Source: Gonatopus flavifemur (lineage: Eukaryota; Arthropoda; Insecta; Hymenoptera; Dryinidae). From it: DNA of 64,000 nucleotides. The notes beneath the pieces were generated by a model. That model had not been told where the DNA came from. It searched no databases and was given only the letters and a program-made list of their open reading frames with translations. The DNA is taken from NCBI GenBank assembly GCA_018340375.1, contig JAFFJZ010000003.1, positions 8,122,001-8,186,000 on the forward strand. Reading direction: 5' to 3'. Of this stretch, positions 34,501-47,100 are shown one piece after another. A program made the position numbers and the translations under genes. Every line of letters starts with the position of its first letter. Position 1 is the stretch's first letter.

Positions 34501-34635
34501 ATCTTACACAACATAAAACTTCAGAAAGTTGTTTTGAAGTTGTCTTTTAGACACTCATTGTTTCAAAGATTTTCACATCAACACTTCTTGAATTTTGTGT
34601 TACATATGGAGTTGGATTCATTAGGTGACTGAGAG

Positions 34636-35152
34636 GCTTATAAATATTATTAATCAATGGGAAAATCAATAGATTTTAATGGAATCCAATGGTATTTAAT
34701 CAAAAATTTAACCATTCATAATGGGTTTTAATAGAATATTTCTACCAACGCTGGGATTACAAGAATCCGCTCCGTTCATTCTCTTATGCTCTAAAGGGCA
34801 GTCCCATCTCTATATCTAGAATCGTATTCACTCCGTTCACCGTCTAATATATTCAAGTTCGATGTTTTCGTATGATTCATTAGCTTAAAACTGAATGTGG
34901 ATGAAAATTGGACATAATTCCAACGTTTTTCTGTCGCATTTGGTATTTTTTCTTAAATTTCACATATATTTTTCACTTTGTCTTCGGAATTGTGTTATGG
35001 TGATGATTTATTACCAAATAATCTATTCCCAGGTGCAAATATTGTATAAATCCTATTACGAATTGTGAAATTTCTGATATCATTGAATGTCATTGAATTT
35101 CATTAAAACCTATTAATTTTTCCATTCATCAATGAGATTTTATAGATTATTT
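34636..35152. repeat. inverted pair of ~110-bp repeats (fold-back)
   Basis: 34636-34743 (minus orientation) and 35037-35152 (plus orientation) are complementary copies of the 2.94-kb repeat separated by about 290 bp. Together they could be a long fold-back element, or two opposite insertions. Confidence 0.7.
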
Positions 35153-35164
35153 GTAACAGGGTTG

Positions 35165-38100
35165 AAAGTTGACTCAACAAACATTCATCCACAGAATTCC
35201 TTACTTTTAATCAATAAACGAGTATAAATGTATTATTGTGACCTGCCCATCCCTAATCTATTATTAAAAATGAAACAGGAAAAAGAATTGTAGTAGAATG
35301 ATCTCCCTAGATTACATGATTTTCAATTTTTATTTTCTGTTCTCTTCTGATCGCGTTCGGATATTGTAATTTATGTGTCTTCCACAGAACATATCACCCG
35401 ACGATTTATGCTCCCAAGCCAATTATCGATATTAGCTGGAAAACAAAGTGAAATTTGTAATGTGATTATCATAATGGATATATGAGTTACAATTATTCTA
35501 TTTCCTCATGTTTGGCGAGAATATTGAGATATTGACGCTTCTGATACTTTGAAAATGTCAAGAGAAGTTGATTTTTGCTAAATGTCTTGCAAATCAATTT
35601 TGTTCTGTCTATTTATTCTCGCATTAATTCTACCGTTCTCGATGATTTTCTGTGATACAAAATTTTCTTTTTGAAATATATATCTATTGATTTTGGCACG
35701 GGTCAAATCATGTACGTTCAAAATATGGAACATAAAATTTACGTCAGTTTATTGTCAAGTCGTGAAAAAAGTTATCGGATCTTCGGAGAGATACAAGTGA
35801 ATTATAATTTTATAATTTAATACAATTCCGTTAATTTACCTCTTTTAATATTTTAATTTATTTCGAAATCAATGGTGACAATAAAAATCATGATTTTTCA
35901 TAGGGTATTTTATTCACAGCATGCTCCAAAATCAGATAGATTTCACTCGAATCTTCTCAAAATTCCGATCGACTGAACAAATCCAATTTCAGATATATGC
36001 TTGATTGATTCTATCGGAATCTAAACAACGTTTTTCGCTAAGATAATCTCTCAATTCTCTCACAATGATAGGAAAGTGTGGGAAGCTTGAATTTTTGTGT
36101 AAATAAAATCAGAAGTATCTTATGTATTCGTCGGTGGAACACATTTTTCAACATTAAAAATAAATGTTTTCCTTGCTTCAAAAAGATATTGAATTTTTTT
36201 CCGGCAGTAGAGAGTTTCTTCTCCGTGCAGAGAGGCATTTTCAAAATTGAGATTTGCATCACGAAAATATTTGTATTTATTAAATATATTCGAGAAAATA
36301 TCTCAAGTTATCAGATCACTGACCGAAAAATTTGTCGTTCATAACTTTCATTACGATAAAAACACGTATGATGTATAATACCATTGAAATGGCTTATATT
36401 TATAGAAGCGAGAAAGAAAGGAAAGCGGATAATGTATTTATGGACAAAAATGTGACTTGCAATGACAAGAACAGACGCCCATTATTCTCAGAATCGATTC
36501 ATTCATCATTATTCTCTATCGTAAGTCCCTCCTGCTCCATCCCTCTATTCCTGTCCGAACCCTTTTCTTCTACCTTAAGGAACTCGTAACTCGTGGTTCC
36601 TCTTTTTCGTGACCATGGTTCGACGCGGCGACATAAGTTTCTTCTTGCGGAGAAACTTGTCCAATAAATAATTCCTTTCCAGCTAAAGCTGTCCACGATT
36701 CTGGACTATTCGCGGATCGAAACTAATATATAAAGAGGAAAGAGGAGGGAAAAGACAAATAACGAAGAGGATGAACATGATAACGGGTTTCGTGCAACGT
36801 GGAACAGAAATAAAGAAAGGGAAAAGAGAAGTGAAAGACGGGGTTAGGAGAAAGAGAATAAGGGAGGCTTGAGAAAAGAGGATGAAGGAAGCAACAGTTT
36901 CAGTACACAACAGCAATAAATATAATATCGATGAATTCGACGAGTTTCCACAGTTTTTATGGCACTTTTATATAAATAACATACATGTACGGAATCAGAC
37001 ATTTCTCTTCTAACACGGTCGTAAAACTGAATTATGTTCTAGTAATCCTTGCCTCACCTTTTCCACTCCTTCTTCTCCTTCGCTGCCCTTTATCCGTCCT
37101 TTGGGTTCGATCTCACCACACGACAATTCACTACGTTCAACGTACAAACACGTGTGATCAATACCTGTAGATTCGTGATTCTCATGGCATTCCTATGGAA
37201 ATGCCAATCTGATTGACGAGCTTTTTTCGGTCGACGAAGTGACTTTTATCGAGTTGGACCAATTTCCAATCTCTTGACACTTCAATTGTTCGGCGAAAGA
37301 TTTAAACTATGAGGTGGGGGAGAATGTTTTCTCACAATAGGTAAGCAATAACTAAAACCTCACCACTAACATCTTTGAACAATTTACGAGCGGTGAATAC
37401 CCACGGGCGAGAAATTGGATACCGATTTCCTAACGACTGATTGATATATTTGATTTTTCGATAGCATCCGGTTAGAATCTACAAGTATAATAACAAATGG
37501 TGAACCGAATCTAATTATTTTTTTTGTTCTCCGTGATGTATTCGATTGAAGCTTAGATGATAGCACACGTGGTTAGATTGTGTTGAATGTTCCTTCATTT
37601 TAAACGTTTGTACACACGGAAGTTCAATACTAGGATACCATAGGTAGATGGGAAATCGAGGTCATGAATGTACACTTTGCCGGAGCTCACGTTCTATTCG
37701 GTTAGATCAAAATCACTGCTCATTCGGTCATGATCAAGCAAACTACTACAACGCGTTTGTATAACGTCGGAAAGCTAAGAATGCTCAATTATTCAGGCAC
37801 CGACTGTACCTCAATCACCCGATACATAACATTTCTTTCGAATTTCATAGATTTCATCTATGTTTTTGGAAGTTTCAAGTTTCTATGCGCACAGACTCCT
37901 ACGTTACGACTTTGAAGTAATTTTCTTGGATAATCTCATAAAAGAATCTTATCCCGCAAATTCGTATGGAGTTTCGACTGGAATTGTTTGAAATATATAT
38001 TATATATATACACATACAAGAATATTCTCGTCGTTTCATTCGGACCATGTTTACGCAGGGAATATTCAATAGACGGTTACCGTTTCGGGCCATTTCACGA

Positions 38101-38689
38101 TCATCTTCCGATAGACTATAACCATTTTCACAAAACCTGGTGTCTTCGTTTCTCGCCGTATTGGTCAATGTGAACAAGCGATACAGTATTTGCATCCTGA
38201 GACCAACGGGAGCGAGAAGCTGTAAAATTTACGAGCGACTCTCTGCATTGGCGTTTAAAATTACATTCTCCACTGATGGTATGGCTGAACCTTGAAAAAG
38301 GGATAACGTTTAGCTATCACGCGGTAAGTATCGGTCAATAATCGTTTGTTGATTTATATATAAATATAAATGGACGCCAGTAGATTTGTACGCGAATGCA
38401 TGTGAGTGGAGAACGCATTTAATCCCTATCACAATATTCAGTGCATGGAGTAGGAAGGATTTGGATGGATCGTAGTAATTGGTACTGGTGGTTTGTTCAG
38501 AACAGATAAATCGTCCCTCCTCATAACACCGTGTCGTGGAATTTGGGGATCAACTTCATACGATCTGTATAGATGTTTTGTAAAAATTTGAATCTAAGCG
38601 GGGCACAATTATCTGGAAAGTCATAATTTGCGGATATGTAAAATCATACGATTGACTCATGGTACTGAAAACGGAGATTTAGAAATCTT
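35165..38689. other. AT-rich stretch
   Basis: An AG-rich run on the plus strand at 36.73-36.9 kb and (TA)n at 38.0 kb. No gene supported. Confidence 0.5.
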
Positions 38690-39529
38690 CACTGTAAAAA
38701 AAAAAACTGGGAATTTACTGTGCACCTGGACTGGAAATTTCCAGTGTTAGTACTGGAATATAGATATTCCAGTACACGTATAGAGATTTTGTTGGTACGG
38801 TACTGAAAATTTACCAAGCATAACTGAAAATACTGGAATTATACAGGCTTTGAACTGCAATTTTCAGATTGTGTGATAGAATTTTCCAGTTCCTTTGCAA
38901 TTGAATTGTATAGGTTTTGAACTGCAATTTTCAGGTTGTGCGATGGAATTTTCCAGTTATGCTGGAATTTAATCACTGTTGCATTGGAATTTTCCACTTC
39001 TATTGGACTTCATCATTTCAAAGTCAACAAAATTTCAAGTCTTCATATTAAAAATTTCCTGATTAAGATTTTCCTGATATGTAGTAACCCAAGCTGGCCT
39101 TCCAGCATGTCGCGCTCATATAACTCATCGGTTAGGTCTTAAATTTCAGTTGGTAGGCAGGTAGAAAAGTGTAGGTTCAAATCCCATGAGGTAGATATGA
39201 CTTGCTGTCCATTCATATGAATAATCAAGTTTCTCAATCATCTTGAAACACAAGGACCACACAAAATTACTTTGTGCAAGCAACTTTTTTTCAATTTTCA
39301 TGAATATTTTAAGCATTAATTTTCCAATGCATGTCCTGGAAAAGTCCAGTTCGTGTACTGACAAATTCCAGTACCGAGGCTGAGAAAATTTCCTGTTTTG
39401 ATGCTGAAATTCCATAACATTCGTACTGAATTTTTGCAGTACAAATGTGCTAAAATTTTCCGGTACATGTACAGGTTAATTGCTTTCAGTACATGTACTG
39501 GAATTTTCCGGTGAAATTCTTTCACAGTG
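38690..39529. mobile_element. 840-bp TIR element with ACTGGAATTTTCCAGT-type internal repeats
   Basis: It begins CACTGTAAAAAAAAA and ends TTTCACAGTG. Many copies of a partly palindromic motif (TACTGGAA, TTTTCCAGT) fill both thirds. The middle carries a tRNA-like stretch. No transposase frame is present. Remains of a similar element are at 61.95-62.11 kb. Confidence 0.7.
39121..39184 (+). other. tRNA-like internal promoter boxes (possible SINE relic)
   Basis: TAACTCATCGGTTAGG resembles an A box. GGTTCAAATCC, 53 bases later, is a good match to a B box of a pol III tRNA promoter. No complete acceptor or anticodon stem can be drawn, so this is not called a tRNA gene. Confidence 0.3.
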
Positions 39530-41149
39530 TAATTATTTTATCGAGTTCTGGGTAATATTTCACAAATACGTTGCTTCGTACGATGCAAAATGAAGAAAAT
39601 GATGAGAAACTTTTCACTCGAAAATGAGAGGTATTAAAAGTGTTGTTACCCTGCATTCCCATTCATGGGATTCCCATCATCAAAATATTGAGTCCAAGTA
39701 TACCGATACCGTCACGGTAAATCGTTCTACCGTCGTAAACGATTGATCGACCACCGACGGTAGTTACCAATCGTGAACAACCACAACTGTTTGGTGAGAT
39801 TTCAATTTCGCACGAGTCGTTAACTCGGTCAAAGAGTCTCATGACTAGATATTCTGAAACCCAGACGAGGTATTATTTCCTTTTTCTTCAGGAAATGAAA
39901 TCCGTGAATTGACTCGGTTTCTTGAATTTCATGCATTAAATTAATATTTTATGTCCAGTTGATAAAAGATCAATGGCGGAATGTTTTGAATTCATGTTCG
40001 CTCACCTTCGTTTAAAGTGATATTTTCTGGATTTTCCTTCTGCACCGGAAATAAAATAATGAGTTACTTTGACTGCAAATTTATTCCAACAACTGGATAC
40101 AATTGTTGATATTTGGATAGCTCAAATTGATGATTCGTTGACATTATAGTTGCTGGTACTAATTTGGAGTTGCTTTTAGTACAGTTTTGTTCACCGTCAT
40201 CTTCTCTTTTATTACTTGGAACTCATTTTCACAACTAACTTCAATTCATTCATTTGAATAAATTAATTTCTTGTTGGGAAAATTTAATCAGTGCAGGAGC
40301 GTGATTAGTTGATTTTGTTGAAATTCGGAATCTTCCAACAATTCTGGTCACCATATAATCATAGATTGTTCAAAGTGAAGGGTTGATTTGTACTATTCGC
40401 GTATTTGTGTATACAATTCACCCTCTAAATAGTGCCGTTCACTTCTTCTTCTTGCTTGAATGTCTTCCTTCGATAGAGCGAGAAAGGCACCATTCGGTAC
40501 TGTATTTATGTAATAATTTGAACAAAGTATACGTTATAATATTCAGCATAATTCTGAGAAATAACCCCTTCATAGAAATTACATCATATTCTATCACAAT
40601 GATCGTCTAATTTGATATTATTTACTCAATATCTGTTGACATTCAGACATACTCCTAATTGCGTGACATTGAATCCTAAATTTATGTCAATATGTATTAT
40701 AGTTCCCTAGCGCAATATTGCGATCAAGCACTCGGTTTACCTCATTAACTGAGGTCTCTGTCTTCATTTATGTGACACAAACTCAAGCTAAGGAAAAGAG
40801 TTGATTTTCTGTGCATGATTTATTCTGCAAATGGAATATATAATTCGCATAGTTCTTCTAGCTTTTTAGATTAATGAAATTTCATTGATTATGCTGTTGG
40901 AAATTGAATACTGAGGGAACATCAAAGCAGGGAGGAAAATCTTTAGTTTTAGTAATTAAAAACTACATCGAGTGGAAAATTTAAGCTGCCTGAACTGAAA
41001 TATTGTTTGTTGCAACAAAAATTTGACCCATTATATTATAACTATGCTAACGATAACAAAACAGTTCTTCGGTGTTCAATTTATCGGAATACTAGCATAG
41101 ATCTGTTGGAGAAGTGGTGAGCGTTGATTTTATAAATACCGCTCGAAAA
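39530..41149. other. AT-rich stretch
   Basis: No exon or RNA gene supported. Confidence 0.5.
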
Positions 41150-41400
41150 TATGAGACTTTTTCTTATTTTTCTCCGTGAACCAGAAACAGGATGATTCGT
41201 CTAATGAATTTTCACATGAAAATACGGAAGATTACGAATACTGTATAGGAAAAACAATAGGTAGAATTGAAATTTTAAACGATGAACATTCAATTTTATA
41301 AAGCGTATATATAGTGAAATTTGGCTATTCATTTGTAACCTCCCGTATTTTCCTGTGAAAACTCATTTTAAAAATAACAAAGTCTTATATTCTTTTTCTC
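41150..41400. mobile_element. fold-back element, family shared with 43.99 kb
   Basis: The arm AATTTTCACATGAAAATACG / CGTATTTTCCTGTGAAAACT plus the outer GACTTTTTCTTATTTTT and its mirror. CAGAAACAGGA and GTATAGGAAAA recur in the 43.99-kb element. Confidence 0.7.
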
Positions 41401-43290
41401 CGTAATTGAAAATCATTTCCAGATTTTTCTGACAATGAAGTCTTTGAATCAAGCAATCTCATTCATTCAAAATGCAAATGAAATAGTGGATTTCACACCT
41501 GAATTCCTTCAAATTTAAGCTCTGTTTTACGAAAAATTGTTCGAATTTGATTTGTTAATTCTTCACTCTCCACCATTTCGAGATATTGGGATGATTTTTT
41601 GGCTTTTTATTTGCTCCGAAAATATGGCACATTGGACTGATCTGATGATGAATTCACGAAGGGAATTAATTTCCGTTAGAAAGTTCTGTAGAAATTATAA
41701 AAGTAATACGAAATTTTTGGATTTTCAAATTCTTCATTACATAGGTGCATATATTTTATTAATTTGCATGTTATATTTTCGAATACTTTTGAATTAAGAT
41801 GTTTGCATCTTGAGTTTTCAAATAGGAATTTTGAGAATTCCAGTGATACGAATGACAAGAATTCATCATTAAACAGAATCAATAATCAAACTGATTTATC
41901 AATTACCAGTAACGTCATGATGTGGCGAACGTTCGGAGGTTGGAGAGATTTTAATTGGTATAAATGAGGAGATAATTAACTACAGTTCTTGTACGAGTGA
42001 ATAAACTCACGTTTATATGTTTATCAGATTAATTGGAGATCATTGAAAAGTCATTGGATGCCATACCATTCAGATGCGATGATAAATTACTGATATTGGA
42101 ATGATGATTTATCTCTTATATCGTTGAATATTTTTTTCCATTCATTACGATTCATCACATTACATATTATTACATTGCAATTATATTTTCCGAATATGTA
42201 GTTCCAGGTGGGCCTAAAATACTTTTATACCTCAATTCAGGAGCTAATTAATTTCATTAAATTAAAGTTCCATGTAAATGACGGAAAATTCCCGTCCGAA
42301 ACATGGAATTTCCAACGTATCTTTACATTTTCTGTTTCAATTCTATCAGAAGTATAGATCTCAGAAATCCCCCTTTTTTCCGATTCCATTATAAAGTTAT
42401 TGATAAAATGGTTTCTTAAGGCGCGTTTCGTATCCACTCGAAGAAACGTTCTTGTTAAACGAGGGTAAGCGAACACAAAGGATAACTTTTTAGGAAGTGG
42501 GTCATCAAGTGCCTCTAACCGGTGACCTTCAAAAATATTTCGTATTTGCGAGCAAGTAACCTTTATATGGCATACCTCGGCTTTCAAAGTTTAATTATGG
42601 CTACATTGTTCCCATACATTTTTTCTTCGTTCCCAAACCCTTCGTTGGCTTGGTATTTCTCAAGAATTTCAAAGTTTTATAACTCTCATATACACGATAC
42701 ATTCCTCCTCTTTTCTCTTCTCGAAGACTTTGAAAATCCGTTGGTATAAGTAGACACCTGGATTTAATTAATTCTTTCCTTACGTTAGATTTTCCTACTT
42801 TGATTGAAAAATTTGGAAATTTACTGTGAAAGAGTTAACCACTTTTTATGAATATTCGTTTTGTTCTTCTTTTTTTATGTTCAGTTGAGAAATTTATCTC
42901 CAAAGATGGAGGAGGAAGCTTGTATACGTGAGTCATAAAAAAGAGATGAACGCGGTAACGAGGAAACCAGAAAACGCTGATTTCGTAGTAATTTATCTTG
43001 AATTAATGAACTTCAAGTCTTCATGTCGGTTTAAAATATGTAGTCTCGTATTTTGTACATTTTTTCTCAAATCGATTTGAAAGTGAATTCAATATACTCT
43101 CTCTCTACACAGGGGGAGAAAATTGAATAAAAGAGTATTATTTTATTTCATCACATCGCGATTTGAAATTTCAAAAAAAATCTCACTGGAAAAGCACAAT
43201 CAATTTTTTCAAAATATATATATTATTTCATCGAGTTATTGAAATATTGAAGATTTTTGTATCCATGTACGTTTATGTGCGAAAGCATGT
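41401..43290. other. AT-rich stretch
   Basis: The 116-codon minus frame at 42237-42587 runs through the hairpin above and lacks motifs. Nothing else found. Confidence 0.45.
42268..42308. repeat. two-tier hairpin
   Basis: TTCCATGT/ACATGGAA encloses GACGG/CCGTC with a symmetric internal loop (AAAT against CGAA). It is a 41-base near-palindrome of unknown role. Confidence 0.5.
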
Positions 43291-43555
43291 ACAGATCAGC
43301 GGAAGCTTTGACAATTCATACAACGGAGGAAATGAAATATTCGATCAAATCAAAGAGTCATGGATAAAATCAGTTGAGTTTGGTTTGTATCGGAATAGAG
43401 GAAACTGTGTAACTTTGTATGCCGGTTTTGATACATCGAATACAACGACATTCCTCAGAAAACTTATAGTTTTACGAAAGAAAAGAGGAAGAAAAAAATA
43501 TAATATGAAGATGAAAACAATCAAATTAAATTTGAAAGTCAATGTTTATTTTTAG
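43163..43555 (+). CDS. hypothetical 130-codon frame
   Basis: One of the longest plus-strand frames outside the cuticular protein. From about 43299, just after an AG, the translation is less AT-biased than usual (ISGSFDNSYNGGNEIFDQ, then FGLYRNRGNCVTLYAGFD) and ends in a basic tail. The first 45 residues look like translated AT-rich DNA. No family recognised, and it could be chance. Confidence 0.2.
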   Translation: MKFQKKSHWKSTINFFKIYILFHRVIEILKIFVSMYVYVRKHVQISGSFDNSYNGGNEIFDQIKESWIKSVEFGLYRNRGNCVTLYAGFDTSNTTTFLRKLIVLRKKRGRKKYNMKMKTIKLNLKVNVYF

Positions 43556-43987
43556 GTAAATTATTGAAGAATTTCGATATGAGAACTGAATGAATAAAAC
43601 GCTATGGATGAGAATTCAAATTGGTTCAAAGGTTATACGAACTGAGTTTATGAGAAAAGGAGAGGGTTCGAATGATAATATCGGACAAGATGATTCGTAA
43701 AATAAGGTCTGTGGGATAAAAAGTAACGAGGCTGATATTTGTTGAATGAGGGTCGCAAATACTGATCTTCGATTACGAAGTAGGGTGAGTAAGAGAAAGT
43801 GATCACTACTCGCGCTCATAGTACTTTTCAAGGTTAGGAGAAAATCCCAGGATCCCATCTGGAAGTGAAACTTCAGGCTCGAGGGACGACTATATAAATT
43901 CAATGAATTTTTCCTGAATTTTAAGGATGAAGAGACAACTTCGCAATCGAATTCTCATGTACAAATGAAATATTGTGTACATGAAGG

Positions 43988-44172
43988 ATATTTTTGTTAT
44001 TTTTCTTTGTGAATTAGAAACAGGAAGGCTCGTAAAATATTGTAGAAAAAGTGATGGAGAGGACTGAAATTTCAAATTTGATAAACCGTATAGGAAAATT
44101 CAGTTATTCATTCGTAATCCATTCTACGAACCTCCCTGTTCCTGGTTTAGCAAGCAAAATAAGAAAAAGTAG
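43988..44172. mobile_element. fold-back element, family shared with 41.15 kb
   Basis: The left arm TTATTTTTCTTTGTGAATTA with AACAGGAAGGCTCG pairs with the right arm CGAACCTCCCTGTT with TTAGCAAGCAAAATAA. Confidence 0.7.
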
Positions 44173-47100
44173 TATATTTTTTCATCCATGCTTGAAAAAG
44201 AGAAGAAAATTCCCTGTGTTTCATCTTTCTTCGAACACTCACTCGGAGTTGGAGTTGTCTTCCTGTTCCCTCATAATTTTACAAAATCGATTCGTCGACT
44301 GAAGAATGAATACACACACACACTTAGACATTTATCCACTTGTGCGCTTTGAAAGAGGAAGCTCTACTCTACCTGAACCGTCAGAGAGGTAGTGGATGAT
44401 GGGCAATGGTCAAGAGTCGTTAGAGGAAAACGGGAGAGTGAAGAGGTTGGTCACTCCAGTTGATTCTCTGTGATAGAGGATTTGGAGAAGATAGTAAGCG
44501 AAGGGAGAGAGGGTTGACGTAAAGAGAAGCACACAAGGGAAGGGAAAGGGGAAACTTCTATGGCCCGGGGGGTTAATAGATGGCCAATGTCCCAGCTCCG
44601 AGGTCAGACACTGTGTCACCTTCTACGTTCGTCATTACGAATGCAGATTGGACGTCTCCCGCCATTACCCCAACACCGTATCTAATCGTCGTCGTCGAGA
44701 CTGGCCACGAAACTTCTCGTTCCATGGAAAATTGCCCATTGTCCATCCAACATCGGCTTCAGTCCAGTTTCAAGCTAGTGCCTAGTTTCTATCTACTTTG
44801 AACGAAAGCGCAGGCTTTTGGTAATAACATTTCTGTGTAATCAGGAGTCATATAATTAGACAGGGGTTTAAAGATTACGATGATTTCAATGATGATTGAA
44901 AGGAATAGAAAATTAATGTGGTATCTCAACTCTTCGAGATGAAGAATTCAATAATAAATGTTACGTAAAGGAACCACATTCCCACAAATGAGAAGCATGA
45001 AATTTATGGTATAGGAATCGCTATGGTGATGAGCAATGACTATTCAAATCTAATATAGTATTTTAAATTTGATATGAGGTGGGAAATTGAATTATAACAA
45101 AACTTTGCCCGTCATTTATTTGAACATAACAAGTAGAGAAATAGAAAAAGAGTGAGTTTGCTATTTAAGCAAAACTCAAAAGCTTCATACTTTTCAGAGT
45201 TTCATTTGAGATTCCAACATTGCTGTATTATAAAATAATTATCTCTTTTATTTTGACTGATACACATCTCTCTCTCTCTGATGTTGAAGAACTTTGTGCG
45301 CCTTCGACCATGTCAATTTCCTTTGCCCTTTGCGTCTGTTCAATTAGTTGTTTGAAGTTGCATGAGAACGACGCACGTACGAACGACTAAAGGCAGTAGC
45401 TTTTGCTTTGAATTTTGTTAAGCGTATGTTACAAAATCGAATAAATGTATTGCCGGTAAATAAACGAAACTCCTATGATTAACTCCTAGGTATTTGCTCT
45501 TTTTGATTGCTACAACCGATACATACAATTCACTTTCCACGGCGAATACGATGAAAGCGTGTGAAATAAACTCAAAAGTTAAATATAATACAAGGAAATG
45601 GGAGAAAACTGCAGCTTCCTCAAAAATACAAAATAATAATCATCATCGTCTGATACAAATCTGAGCCACAAATTGAACCACTTGAACCGTTTGAACTTCG
45701 TTGGAGAGACTTTGCCAGAGGCAGGATTCAATGAAACATTTTGGATTGGAAAGATTTTCTATAGTGAACTAGTATCGGATCAAAATGAGTTGAGTTTTAT
45801 TGAAAGCATCTGTGTCTAATACCACAGTCGTCAGGTCTTTGAGAAGTACGCCAAATTTCGAATAACTTTGCGAGGTCCTCATGAATTATAACTTTTAATG
45901 GAGAATTAATGAACATCACAAACAAAGATGATAGATGAAATATATTTGATCCACATTCAAAAGTGTTTGTAGAATTTTTAATTACATGAAGATTGAAGAG
46001 TAAAAATTGAGATCATAATGAGCTCTCCAAAGTACACGTATAATTCATACGACAGAGTTCATTTTCGCTTTTCATAAAACAGTTTTAGTCGCATAATACA
46101 TTGGAGGATCATCCGATTTAATAAGGTTACACGAAGATGAGACGCAAAAAAAATATAGGCTCTGGTGTTTCGTGGACAAGTTGAAGGAATTTAACTACGG
46201 TAAAAAGTTTGAGAAGTGACGAGAGGAGAAGGAGAAGGAGGGAGGCTACATTGGAAAATGCTCACGAGATTTTACGGTTAATCTTGGATAGAATTAGTTT
46301 GGTGTCCGACCGGGACCCGATGTAATTCCGTCTGCCCTACTGCATTTAATTCCCTTAACAAGGTTTCGCCTGGTGGCTGCATTCCATGGCTTTAGCCAAA
46401 CAGCGATATCAATTAATTATCATTCTTGCGGCCGAATTGCGTTTTCACTCGCTTACTGCTTCCCATTAGTCCCTCGATCGTTCCCTTTGGAATCAATGCT
46501 AAACCTCGCTGCATCATATAGGTTTAATCTGTTTCTAAGTGGGTGCCATTGCGTTACAATAGGATTGTTGTTTCAACGAGGAATCAACTAGAAAGAATAC
46601 GAAATACAAGGTTTGTACATCCACCCTTGTACTCCACTTCATAATTATTTTCATTGAATTTTCAATAGATAAAGGATGCACGAAACATTCGATACAATGA
46701 TAGTTATTATCCCCATTACGAAGGATCACGATTTTATCTGAAATATACTTATAACCGTTATCCAAATGCGATTTCCCGGCTTTTATATTCTTCGACGTTG
46801 GGGTAATATTGCTGATCCTGTGAAATACGTTCCTCGCGATGTTTCGAACGCGGTGTACGAGCATATGTACACTACAATATCCGGCATATGTAAATTTTTC
46901 TTGGAATCGAAACTATCGTGAAGAGTCTATAAAGTCGCGCAGGGTGAAAAAACGGTTGGTCAGCTGGGGTTCATGGGGAATGCAAGATCTCAAATCCGGG
47001 CACATGTTTGGATTATTGTACAGAATGATTCACAATGTTTTTGGAGCATTCTCGCGAAGTGGATTAAAGTTTCATTGCAGCTCTGATGAGTCAAGATTGA

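Noticed and set aside
39121..39184. Functional tRNA gene
   Set aside because: The internal boxes are present but no acceptor stem or anticodon arm can be drawn.
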